From Actinomycetota bacterium (GTDB lineage Bacteria; Actinomycetota; Actinomycetes; Actinomycetales; Microbacteriaceae): a stretch of 49,107 bases of DNA. Positions 41,784 to 49,107 of the stretch are shown here, in pieces (within the stretch, counting starts at the first letter, position 1; each line of letters starts with the position of its first letter). Below the pieces are notes generated by a model. It saw only the letters and a list, made by a program, of their open reading frames with translations. It was not told where the DNA came from and did no database searches. The position numbers and the translations under genes were made by a program. The stretch lies in the NCBI GenBank assembly GCA_009704535.1, contig WLEA01000003.1, positions 1-49,107 of the forward strand, read 5' to 3'.

Positions 41784-43298
41784 ATGAAGCTTGAACTGCG
41801 GGATATGACCAAAAATTTTGGTCCGGTCGTGGCAAACGACAGCATCTCTTTGTTAGTTGAGCCCGGCCAAATCCATGCCCTCCTCGGCGAAAATGGCGCA
41901 GGCAAGTCCACCCTGATGAACCTCCTCTATGGGCTTTACAAGCCAGACTCGGGCCGCATTCTCCTGGATGGCGTAGAGGTAACGTTTTCCAATCCCGGCG
42001 ATGCTATGGCTGCCGGAATCGGCATGGTCCACCAACACTTCATGTTGGTCCCCGTCTTTAGTGTGGCCGAAAACGTCGTGCTCGGTCACGAGCCCTCAAC
42101 CCGTATGGGATCCCTTGACCTCGATAAGGCGCGTGAGCGGGTTCACGAGATTTCTGCCCGCTTTGGCTTTGATATTGACCCCGATGGCATCATCGAAGAT
42201 TTGCCGGTGGGTATTCAACAGCGCGTGGAAATCATCAAGGCGCTAGCCCGCGACGCTGAAATTCTGATTCTTGACGAACCAACTGCGGTGCTCACGCCTC
42301 AAGAAACCGATGAATTGATGGCCATTATGCGCCAGCTGGCCGCTGAGGGTAAGTCGATTGTGTTCATTACTCACAAGCTTCGCGAGGTGAAAGCGGTCGC
42401 TGACGTGGTGACCGTTATTCGCGGGGGCAAAGTAGTCGACTCTGTCTCACCGACCACGCCCATCAACGAGCTCGCTTCGTTGATGGTCGGCCGAGAAGTA
42501 GACCTGACAGTCTCGAAGAAGGTGGCCGCGTCTGGTGCGGTGGTGCTCGCGATTGACAACCTCGTGTCCGTTGACGAGCGAGGACGCCGGGTGATCGACG
42601 GAGTGAGCCTCGAAGTCCGCGCAGGCGAAGTCTTGTGTGTGGCGGGTGTTGAGGGCAATGGCCAGACAGCCCTTGCAGAAACTATTTTGGGGCTTCGCGA
42701 AGTCCACAGCGGAAGGATAACTCTCGCTGGAAAGGACATCACACACGACCGGGTGAGGCAGGTTCTTGACGCTGGCGTTGGATACATCCCAGAAGACCGC
42801 AAGAAAGACGGTCTCGTTGGTGACTTCACCATTGAAGAGAACCTGATGCTGAACGGCTCGTTTGGCGCTCCGTGGGCAAAGGGGCTTAGCATCGATTTCG
42901 CTTCCCGCCAGCGCGAGAGCGCCAAACTGATTGAACAGTTCGATATTCGGACGCCCTCTGCCACGACGCTGGTTAAGAAGCTCTCCGGTGGGAACCAGCA
43001 GAAAGTCGTCGTGGCGCGCGAGTTGGCTAGGGAGCTGACCTTGTTTGTGGCGGCTCAGCCCACGCGAGGGGTCGATGTGGGCTCCATTGAGTTTATTCAC
43101 GAGCGCATAATTCAGACGCGGGATGCTGGCATCCCCGTTGTGATCTTCTCTACAGAACTTGACGAGGTCTATGCCCTTGCTGATCGCATTGCCGTGATGT
43201 ATCGAGGCAAGCTGGTGGGAATCGTCCCACCCTCTACATCGCGAGAAGCAATGGGGCAAATGATGGCGGGAATATCGCCAGCGGAGGTCGCAGCGTGA
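41784..43298 (+). CDS. Nucleoside ABC transporter ATPase (two nucleotide-binding domains)
   Basis: A 504-residue tandem ATPase like those of the ribose and nucleoside (NupA/YufO-type) importers. The first domain has Walker A GENGAGKST near residue 37, 'GMVHQHFMLVPVFSVAENV' with the HQHF motif typical of nucleoside types, signature-like 'LPVGIQQRVEIIKAL' and Walker B 'ILILDEPTAVLTP'. The second domain has a degenerate Walker A (GVEGNGQTAL), 'GYIPEDRKKDGL' and signature LSGGNQQKVVVAREL. Such asymmetric sites are normal for the family. It is coupled to the first permease by a four-base overlap. Confidence 0.94.
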   Translation: MKLELRDMTKNFGPVVANDSISLLVEPGQIHALLGENGAGKSTLMNLLYGLYKPDSGRILLDGVEVTFSNPGDAMAAGIGMVHQHFMLVPVFSVAENVVLGHEPSTRMGSLDLDKARERVHEISARFGFDIDPDGIIEDLPVGIQQRVEIIKALARDAEILILDEPTAVLTPQETDELMAIMRQLAAEGKSIVFITHKLREVKAVADVVTVIRGGKVVDSVSPTTPINELASLMVGREVDLTVSKKVAASGAVVLAIDNLVSVDERGRRVIDGVSLEVRAGEVLCVAGVEGNGQTALAETILGLREVHSGRITLAGKDITHDRVRQVLDAGVGYIPEDRKKDGLVGDFTIEENLMLNGSFGAPWAKGLSIDFASRQRESAKLIEQFDIRTPSATTLVKKLSGGNQQKVVVARELARELTLFVAAQPTRGVDVGSIEFIHERIIQTRDAGIPVVIFSTELDEVYALADRIAVMYRGKLVGIVPPSTSREAMGQMMAGISPAEVAA

Positions 43299-44488
43299 CC
43301 GTGATTAAAGAGATTCTCTCTACCTCAGCGACTAAAGCATTTCTGTCGATTGTGATGGGCTTTGCCGTTGGCGCCATCTTCATGATGGTTTCTGGCGAAG
43401 AAGTATCCAAGGCCCTTGAATCGGGTGGGTTTTCAGAGGCGCTTCAGGCGGCATTGCGCACTGTGGCCGACGGTTATGGCGCGCTCTTCCGTGGTTCCAT
43501 CTACAACACCAGGGCCGACGACCTAGCAACCGCCATCAGGCCGTTGACGGAGACTTTCAGGCTCGCCGCTCCTTTAATTGCGGCTGGTCTTGGCATCTCG
43601 TTGGGATTCCGCGTTGGCCTCTTCAACATTGGTGGGACCGGACAGATGCTTTTTGGCATTCTCTGGGCCACATGGATCAGCACGCGAGTTGAGATGCCCT
43701 TCATCTTGCACATGCTGGTTGCCTTGGTGGTCGCAATCCTCGGAGCAGCGCTCTGGGGCGCTCTGGTTGGCTTCTTGAAAGCCCAGACGGGCGCGCACGA
43801 AGTCATTTTGACCATCATGCTGAACTACGTGGCCATCAGTCTGTTCACGTGGTTCATCCGAGACCCCAACCTGCTTCAGCAAGCGGACGGCGGTGGAACA
43901 CCGAAATCTGACGCTCCGGCGCTTACTGCCCAATTCCCTGCCCTATTCCCCGGAACCTACGCGCTTCACGCCGGATTTGTCCTTGCGCTCCTCGCTGTTC
44001 TTGTTTACTGGTGGCTGATGGAGCGCTCAGCGATTGGTTTCCGTTTCCGTATGGTTGGCCACAACCCTCACGCAGCAAGGACTGCTGGTATTTCTGTAGA
44101 GCGTACCTACGTCTTGGCGATGGCCACGTCAGCGGCATTCTTGGGCGTTGCCGGGGCCAATCAGGCACTCGGAACTCCGGTGGGGTACACCGAAACCGTC
44201 CACTCAGGCATTGGCTTTGATGGCATCACCGTCGCACTTCTGGGAGGTGGCAACGCGATAGGAATACTCTTCGCCGGCCTGCTATTCGGAGCCTTTAAGG
44301 CGGGCGGTCCCCAGATGCAGGTCATTGGAGTCTCACCCGAGGTGCTGGGAATCGTTCAGGGAGCGATTGTGCTCTTCATCGCAGCACCCCCGCTGGTTCG
44401 CGCCATCTTTAGATTGCCGATTCTTGCCTCGACCCCGAGACTCGATCGCCTCCGAGGACGTTTTGGACGAAAGGCGGTGGAATCGTGA
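43295..44488 (+). CDS. Nucleoside ABC transporter permease 1
   Basis: A 397-residue membrane protein of the BPD_transp_2 (YufP-type) family with about nine hydrophobic helices. 'GLGISLGFRVGLFNIGGTGQM' and 'GAHEVILTIMLNYVAI' are family hallmarks; the latter is the coupling region facing the ATPase. An extended soluble loop near residues 35-80 is typical. It overlaps both neighbours by four bases. Nucleoside specificity is inferred from the BMP protein and the deaminase genes. Confidence 0.92.
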   Translation: MTVIKEILSTSATKAFLSIVMGFAVGAIFMMVSGEEVSKALESGGFSEALQAALRTVADGYGALFRGSIYNTRADDLATAIRPLTETFRLAAPLIAAGLGISLGFRVGLFNIGGTGQMLFGILWATWISTRVEMPFILHMLVALVVAILGAALWGALVGFLKAQTGAHEVILTIMLNYVAISLFTWFIRDPNLLQQADGGGTPKSDAPALTAQFPALFPGTYALHAGFVLALLAVLVYWWLMERSAIGFRFRMVGHNPHAARTAGISVERTYVLAMATSAAFLGVAGANQALGTPVGYTETVHSGIGFDGITVALLGGGNAIGILFAGLLFGAFKAGGPQMQVIGVSPEVLGIVQGAIVLFIAAPPLVRAIFRLPILASTPRLDRLRGRFGRKAVES

Positions 44489-45756
44489 GCATCCAAACTT
44501 CCCCTGGAATGTTCTCCCTTGCAGAAGCAAAGGTGAGCTGGAAAGCTCCCTGGTTGATGGCAGTGTTTGCCGCCATTGTCTTTGTCGGCTTTGGCCTGTT
44601 GGGTCGGCGCGAGCCTGTGGTCTATACGCTCACTCCGGACAGCGCCTCGTTCCGGCTGCCGCCGATTGAGGTCATGTCCCACATGGTGGGGCTTGTTCTT
44701 GGCGTCGTGCTGTTTGCGATTACGGTGTTGGCGTTTGTCTGGGTGAAGCTGAACAGACCAGTTCCCCTGTGGTGGTCGCTGGTATTTGGCTTCATCAGCA
44801 TCGTCGCCCTCCTTGGTTGGTTGGCCGCAGGGGACCGGGTGCCCTTCGCCTTCATTCTGGGTAACGCCATCGTCTTGGCTCTCCCGATCATTTTCGGAGG
44901 CATGGCCGGGGTGATGTCCGAGCGTGTTGGTGTGGTGAACATTGCCATCGAAGGTCAGTTGTTGACTGGCGCCTTCGTGGCAGCCGTAGTCAGCACACTG
45001 ACGGGAAACCTATACCTCGGCATGATGTCCGCCATGGTGGCCGCAGCGCTCATGTCGATGGTGCTCGCGGTCTTTTCTATTCGTTATCTCGTCGACCAAA
45101 TCATTGTCGGTGTGGTGTTGAACGTGTTGGTGATCGGAATCACCAACTTTCTCTATTCCCAGTGGTTGACCACAGACGCAGTGAATACGAACTCGCCGGG
45201 AACGTTCGAGATTGTGGCAATCCCTCTCCTTTCAGACATTCCGATTATTGGGCCGGTGCTTTTCGAAAACCGGGTAACCGTCTATCTCGCGTTCTTGTTG
45301 ATTCCACTGCTCTGGTTTGTGCTATTCCGCACTAGCCTTGGCCTCCGTGCCCGCTCGGTCGGGGAGTACCCGACCGCAGCCGACACGATGGGTATCAACG
45401 TCGCTGCGACGCGCTTCTGGTGGGTCACGATGGGCGGGGCGCTTGCGGGCCTCGGTGGGGCTGCGTTGACGATTGGAAACGTCGGCGCCTTTGGTAAAGA
45501 AATGACGGGCGGTCAGGGCTTTATCGCTCTCGCTGTCGTCATCCTCGGCCGTTGGCACCCTTTCTATATGTCGGCAGCGGCGTTGCTCTTTGGCTTCTCC
45601 ATCATCCTCCGGGTATGGGCAAACCAGGTGAGCCCGGGTATTCCGACCGACTTCATCATCATGGTTCCCTACCTCGTCACCATCATTGCTGTGGTGGGCT
45701 TCGTTGGGAAGGTCCGTCCTCCGGCGGCAGTGGGTAAACCGTATGTCAAAGAGTGA
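44485..45756 (+). CDS. Nucleoside ABC transporter permease 2
   Basis: A 423-residue permease of the YufQ type. 'GGMAGVMSERVGVVNIAIEGQLLTGAF' is the conserved 'N-I-A-x-E-G' segment of this group, and 'VDQIIVGVVLNVLVIGITNFLY' the coupling region. About ten hydrophobic helices with an N-terminal extension of some 80 residues that adds two to three helices. GTG start in the four-base overlap with permease 1. The cdd start at 45743 lies 14 bases inside this gene. Confidence 0.92.
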   Translation: MSIQTSPGMFSLAEAKVSWKAPWLMAVFAAIVFVGFGLLGRREPVVYTLTPDSASFRLPPIEVMSHMVGLVLGVVLFAITVLAFVWVKLNRPVPLWWSLVFGFISIVALLGWLAAGDRVPFAFILGNAIVLALPIIFGGMAGVMSERVGVVNIAIEGQLLTGAFVAAVVSTLTGNLYLGMMSAMVAAALMSMVLAVFSIRYLVDQIIVGVVLNVLVIGITNFLYSQWLTTDAVNTNSPGTFEIVAIPLLSDIPIIGPVLFENRVTVYLAFLLIPLLWFVLFRTSLGLRARSVGEYPTAADTMGINVAATRFWWVTMGGALAGLGGAALTIGNVGAFGKEMTGGQGFIALAVVILGRWHPFYMSAAALLFGFSIILRVWANQVSPGIPTDFIIMVPYLVTIIAVVGFVGKVRPPAAVGKPYVKE

Positions 45757-46159
45757 GCCAGAAAGCGTCGACTGGTCCGCGCTCAAGTCCGCAGCAATTG
45801 ACGCAATGAATCGCGCCTATGCGCCCTATTCTGACTTTCCGGTGGGGGCGGCAGCACTGGTCGACGATGGGCGAATTGTGTCTGGCTGCAACGTGGAGAA
45901 CGCGTCCTATGGGGTCGGACTGTGCGCTGAGTGCTCTTTGGTCTCCGATTTGACTATGACCGGGGGCGGCAAAATCGTGGCCTTCACCTGCGTGGATGGG
46001 AACGAGGACGTGTTGATGCCCTGTGGCCGTTGCCGCCAGCTGCTCTATGAACACTCAGCACCAGGGATGGTGCTCGAGACGGTGAGTGGCGTGAAAACAA
46101 TTGACCAAGTGTTACCCGACGCATTCGGGCCCCGGCAACTAGAGGAGTATCGTTCGTGA
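45743..46159 (+). CDS. cdd: Cytidine deaminase
   Basis: Cdd converts cytidine and deoxycytidine to uridine forms. The 138-residue protein has 'AYAPYSDFPVGAAAL', 'SGCNVENASYGVGLCAECSLV' in two parts with the zinc Cys and catalytic Glu in CAEC, and zinc ligands in PCGRCRQLL. It starts with ATG inside the end of permease 2 and ends in a GTGA overlap with add. In mycobacteria a thymidine phosphorylase gene sits between cdd and add; here it is absent. Confidence 0.95.
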   Translation: MSKSEPESVDWSALKSAAIDAMNRAYAPYSDFPVGAAALVDDGRIVSGCNVENASYGVGLCAECSLVSDLTMTGGGKIVAFTCVDGNEDVLMPCGRCRQLLYEHSAPGMVLETVSGVKTIDQVLPDAFGPRQLEEYRS

Positions 46160-47283
46160 GCCATTACCTGATTCCTGGAACAGATGTCGATATTCAGACG
46201 CTCCCGAAGGTTTCACTCCATGACCACCTTGATGGGGGCTTGCGGCCACAGACAATTCTGGAGCTTGCGGACAAAGACGGTCTTGGTTTGCCAGGCGACC
46301 CGGACACCGGCAAGCCGATCGATAACGCCGCGCGTCTTGGCCAATGGTTTGCTGATCAGTCCGACTCGGGTTCTTTGGTGGAGTACCTGAAGACGTTTGA
46401 CATCACGACGGGCGTCATGCACACCGCTGACGGCTTAGAAAGGGTTGCACGTGAGTTTGTGGAAGACCTTGCCGATGACGGTGTGATTTACGGGGAAATC
46501 CGTTGGGCGCCGGAACAGCACCTGCAGAAGGGGTTGACCCTTGATGGCGCGGTGGAGGCCGTGCAATCAGGTCTGTCGCAGGGAGTCAAAAACTGCGCCG
46601 ATCGCGGCTACGAGATTCAGGTAGGGCAACTGATCAGCGCAATGCGCCACCTTGGTCGCGGGCTTGAGATAGCGCAGCTGGCGCTGCGCCACCGGGACAA
46701 GGGAGCTGTTGGTTTTGATATTGCAGGACCTGAAGCCGGGTTCCCGGCATCGCGCATGAAAGATGCGTTTGATTTGCTCGCACGGGAGATGTTCCCGGTC
46801 ACGGTTCACGCCGGTGAGGCTGACGGGGTCGAGAGTATTCGAGGCGCCCTGATCGATGGACACGCACTGCGGTTGGGCCACGGTGTTCGTATCGCCGAGG
46901 ACATCAAGAACCTTGCTGCTGATACGGCAGCCGAAGCCGGTCTTGGCCTGGTCGCACAGTGGGTTCTGGATCGTGAGATTGTGCTCGAAACTAGCCCTTC
47001 ATCAAATCTGCAAACCGGTGCTGTTGAAGCGTGGGGCACAACGATGGCTCACCACCCACTAGACGCCCTCTATCAGCTGGGTTTCGGGGTGACCATCAAC
47101 ACGGACAACCGGCTGATGAGCGGAACGACGTTGACCAAGGAACTCGGTCTCGTTGCTGAAGCGTTCAACTATGAGATCGATGACCTGCTCGCGTTCCAGT
47201 TGAATGCGGCTCAGGCTAGCTTTACCCAGTGGGACGCGAAGGAAGCCCTTGTGGACCGGCTCATCGAGGCCTACAGCCGCTAA
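46156..47283 (+). CDS. add: Adenosine deaminase
   Basis: Add converts adenosine to inosine. The 375-residue amidohydrolase-fold enzyme has zinc ligands in SLHDHLDGGLRP, 'VTVHAGEADG' (zinc His and nearby catalytic Glu region), 'LGHGVRIAED', and 'LETSPSSNLQTGAV' and 'GVTINTDNRLMS' with the conserved aspartates. Start is GTG overlapping cdd. Its stop shares CTAA with the convergent phosphohexomutase gene. Inosine would then be handled by purine nucleoside phosphorylase encoded at the window edge. Confidence 0.95.
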   Translation: MSHYLIPGTDVDIQTLPKVSLHDHLDGGLRPQTILELADKDGLGLPGDPDTGKPIDNAARLGQWFADQSDSGSLVEYLKTFDITTGVMHTADGLERVAREFVEDLADDGVIYGEIRWAPEQHLQKGLTLDGAVEAVQSGLSQGVKNCADRGYEIQVGQLISAMRHLGRGLEIAQLALRHRDKGAVGFDIAGPEAGFPASRMKDAFDLLAREMFPVTVHAGEADGVESIRGALIDGHALRLGHGVRIAEDIKNLAADTAAEAGLGLVAQWVLDREIVLETSPSSNLQTGAVEAWGTTMAHHPLDALYQLGFGVTINTDNRLMSGTTLTKELGLVAEAFNYEIDDLLAFQLNAAQASFTQWDAKEALVDRLIEAYSR

Positions 47284-48974
47284 GACAGGGCGTCGAGAAG
47301 GTGCCTGACAGCGCCCTCGAGGGACGCTAGAGATGCTTCAGCGTCCGCTCTGGCGTTGCCCGCAGTGTCGAGATAGACCTTGATTTTGGGTTCGGTGCCA
47401 CTGGGTCGAACAATCACTCTGGAGCCATCGGCTAGGTAGTAGCGCAGGATATTGTCCTGAGGGAAGCCCCCAACACCCTCCATGAAGTCATCTGCGGTGA
47501 TGACCGCATGCTCTCCAATCTGGGTGGGCTGCTTGGCGCGCAGCAGATCGGTAATTGGCGTGGCAGCAGTCGCTGGGTCAATCTTGATCGTGATTTGCCC
47601 CGAGGCAAAGGCTCCCACCGTTTTCTCGATGGCCGTCAAATAGTCCCACAGAGTCTTTCCTTCACTGGCCATGCGGTTCGCAAGATCAATAATGGCGAGG
47701 GCTGCGGAGATACCGTCTTTGTCTCGGACTACATCTGGGTCTACTAGGTAGCCCAGTGCCTCCTCAAAGCCGAACAGGAGATTTGGGACTCGCGAGACGT
47801 ATTTGAACCCGGTGAGGGTTTCTTCATGGGTCAGCCCGAAGTGCTGAGCAATCTTTCCGAGCCAGGGTGAGCTCACCAGGGAGTTGGCTAGTGCGCCCTT
47901 GCTCCCAGCCTTCTGGGCAATCTCGGCTGCACGCCAGCCGAGAATTGCGCCGACCTGGTTGCCGGTCAGTGAGGTGTATCCGGATGGCGAGGAGCTATCG
48001 AGCAGAGCAACGGCTAGCCGATCCGCATCGGGGTCATGGGCGATGATGAGCCCTGCGTTCACATCCCTGGCACGGGCGAAAGCCAGGTCAAGAGCACCCT
48101 TTTCTTCGGGGTTGGGAAAGGCGACAGTGGGGAAGCGGGGGTCAGGAGTGAACTGCTCATCAACCAGAACTGGCACCCGTAGTCCTGCTGCTTCGAGCAG
48201 CGCAAGGAACGTGTCTCCGCCAACGCCGTGCATAGGCGTGTAAACGACGGTGGGAACCGCACCAACTGCGCCTGCTGGCGTAACGGATGCAATCGTGTGC
48301 GAGATGTATGTGGCCACCAAGTCTTCTGGCGTTTCGCTGACCAACGCATCGGAGCGTGGGATGCGCTCGAAACTCAGCGTCCTGGCCGCCGTGATGATTT
48401 CTGCTTCGATGCCTGAATCGGCGGGCGGAACAATCTGAGATCCCTCATCGGCGCCGCCGAAATAGACCTTGTATCCGTTGTCCTCAGGGGGATTGTGGCT
48501 AGCCGTAATCATCACACCGGCGTCGCAGTTCAGGTGACGCACTGCGAAGGCGACAATGGGTGTTGGGACCTGATGAGGGGTCAGCAGAACCTCGATGCCA
48601 TGGCCGGAGAGCACTTCTGCTGTGTCCCTCGCAAAAACGGCCGAGTTCTTCCTGGCGTCGTATCCGACGACCACACGCAGTGTCTGCGATGAGGGCTGGT
48701 GACGCCCCAGCAGGAACGCGGCAAGTCCTGCAGTCGTTTGAGACACGACCACGCGGTTCATGGCCGCTGGCCCAGAGCCAAGGGGTCCCCGGATGCCAGC
48801 CGTCCCAAAGCTCAGGCGAGTGCTGAACTTGTGCTCGAGTAGCGCCTGTGACTCTTGGTTACCCGCCTCGGCGCGCTCAATCAGCCCGGAAAGCTCACGA
48901 GCGGTCTCTGGATCAGGGTCCTGCTCTAACCAGTGTCGCGCGTGCTCCAGAGGGTTGTCGATCTGGATATTCAC
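47280..48974 (-). CDS. pmmB: Phosphomannomutase/phosphoglucomutase family enzyme (PmmB-like)
   Basis: A 564-residue alpha-D-phosphohexomutase with the catalytic phosphoserine loop ITASHNPPEDNGYKVYF, the magnesium loop 'IIAHDPDADRLAVALL', the sugar-binding loop 'FGFEEALGYLVD', and the phosphate-binding loop 'RPSGTEPKIKVYLD'. The N-terminal extension with 'LSFGTAGIRGPLGSG' is typical of the longer PGM2/PmmB group, whose members may act on pentose phosphates as well as hexoses. The GTG start overlaps the purine nucleoside phosphorylase stop by four bases, which suggests a phosphopentomutase-like role in nucleoside salvage. Mycobacteria have the same deoD-pmmB pair. Confidence 0.88.
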   Translation of the reverse strand: MNIQIDNPLEHARHWLEQDPDPETARELSGLIERAEAGNQESQALLEHKFSTRLSFGTAGIRGPLGSGPAAMNRVVVSQTTAGLAAFLLGRHQPSSQTLRVVVGYDARKNSAVFARDTAEVLSGHGIEVLLTPHQVPTPIVAFAVRHLNCDAGVMITASHNPPEDNGYKVYFGGADEGSQIVPPADSGIEAEIITAARTLSFERIPRSDALVSETPEDLVATYISHTIASVTPAGAVGAVPTVVYTPMHGVGGDTFLALLEAAGLRVPVLVDEQFTPDPRFPTVAFPNPEEKGALDLAFARARDVNAGLIIAHDPDADRLAVALLDSSSPSGYTSLTGNQVGAILGWRAAEIAQKAGSKGALANSLVSSPWLGKIAQHFGLTHEETLTGFKYVSRVPNLLFGFEEALGYLVDPDVVRDKDGISAALAIIDLANRMASEGKTLWDYLTAIEKTVGAFASGQITIKIDPATAATPITDLLRAKQPTQIGEHAVITADDFMEGVGGFPQDNILRYYLADGSRVIVRPSGTEPKIKVYLDTAGNARADAEASLASLEGAVRHLLDALS

Positions 48975-49107
48975 AGCGCAAGAACAATCTTTGCCAGCAG
49001 GGCGCTAATCACCGGCTCAGCAGCTTTACCTGAGTCCACAACTTCTTGGTGGCTCAAAGGGTGAGGGGAAATGCCTGCAGCAAGGTTGGTGATGAGTGAA
49101 AGTCCCA
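48971..49107 (-). CDS. Purine nucleoside phosphorylase, C-terminal part (5' end outside window)
   Basis: The last 44 codons of a gene running in from the right edge, ending at 48971. The end 'GLSLITNLAAGISPHPLSHQ' followed by EVVDSGKAAEP matches the conserved C-terminus of trimeric purine nucleoside phosphorylases (the N-L-A-A-G-I and L-S-H-x-E-V pattern). The enzyme splits purine nucleosides with phosphate to base and ribose 1-phosphate. The TGA overlaps the GTG of the mutase, so ribose 1-phosphate and its isomerising enzyme would be made together. Confidence 0.85.
   Translation of the reverse strand, partial: GLSLITNLAAGISPHPLSHQEVVDSGKAAEPVISALLAKIVLAL

Noticed and set aside
42371-43259. 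Two minus-strand frames opposite the nucleoside ATPase
   Set aside because: Shadow frames with Ser/Arg-rich or His-rich composition and no recognisable motif.
1-49107. CRISPR arrays, insertion sequences, prophage, integrase attachment sites, replication origin
   Set aside because: No repeated spacer-like units, no transposase or integrase motifs, no terminal inverted repeats with target duplications, and no dnaA-box cluster were seen.
1-49107. A novel defence or mobile system
   Set aside because: All large frames fit housekeeping, transport or surface functions; the only weakly assigned large genes are the two transferase-like ones and DUF4032.

Overview
The window looks like chromosome of a free-living, streamlined actinobacterium, most likely of the Microbacteriaceae. 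Pointers are SenX3/RegX3, CarD, a GlnR-type orphan regulator, an IspDF fusion, an MsiK-type ATPase, DUF4032 and MutT1 beside Ppk. Base composition is moderate to high GC by eye. Genus level cannot be decided from this sequence. Almost every base is coding, no stretch over 300 bases lacks a gene, and I see no phage, insertion sequence, integron, CRISPR array, toxin-antitoxin or defence locus. It is mostly core metabolism, so I do not claim a new molecular machine; the less ordinary signals are in gene junctions, promoters and RNA structures. Layout: (1) 1-6.1 kb: tail of a DUF3048 lipoprotein, a DUF2834 membrane protein, a conserved unknown protein, a structured junction element, mutT1-ppk, a GlnR-family regulator and two small membrane proteins. 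(2) 6.1-11.1 kb: ygfZ, gpmA, phoU, senX3-regX3 and a lipoprotein; between phoU and senX3 lies a helically phased repeat that resembles a phosphate-response operator. (3) 11.3-15.4 kb: carD-ispDF-cysS-rlmB, a housekeeping run also known from mycobacteria. (4) 15.4-19.3 kb: DUF4032 protein and an orphan MsiK/UgpC-type ATPase with two RNA hairpins, a membrane-anchored DsbA-like protein, tRNA-Thr(UGU) and an unlisted 57-residue membrane protein. (5) 19.3-25.4 kb: dacB, pncA, two glycosyltransferase-like proteins and an ABC exporter. (6) 25.4-29.0 kb: ribD-ribE-ribBA-ribH behind an FMN riboswitch. (7) 29-40.4 kb: glpK, UDP-glucose dehydrogenase, trpS, exodeoxyribonuclease III, sdhCDAB, GDP-mannose and UDP-xylose precursor genes and a nucleoside hydrolase. 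(8) 40.5-49.1 kb: a nucleoside uptake and salvage block: BMP-family binding lipoprotein, ABC ATPase, two permeases, cytidine deaminase, adenosine deaminase, and on the opposite strand a phosphohexomutase-family enzyme and the end of purine nucleoside phosphorylase. Working together: sections 5 and 7 supply nucleotide sugars and candidate transferases for a cell-surface glycan; section 8 imports nucleosides and feeds base and pentose phosphate salvage; section 2 is the phosphate-sensing core. Two genome-style features stand out. Seven of nine convergent protein-gene junctions share the same four bases as stop codons on both strands. Twelve genes carry a TANNNT hexamer exactly 6 or 7 bases before the start codon, as expected for leaderless transcription; this motif also decided several starts given here.
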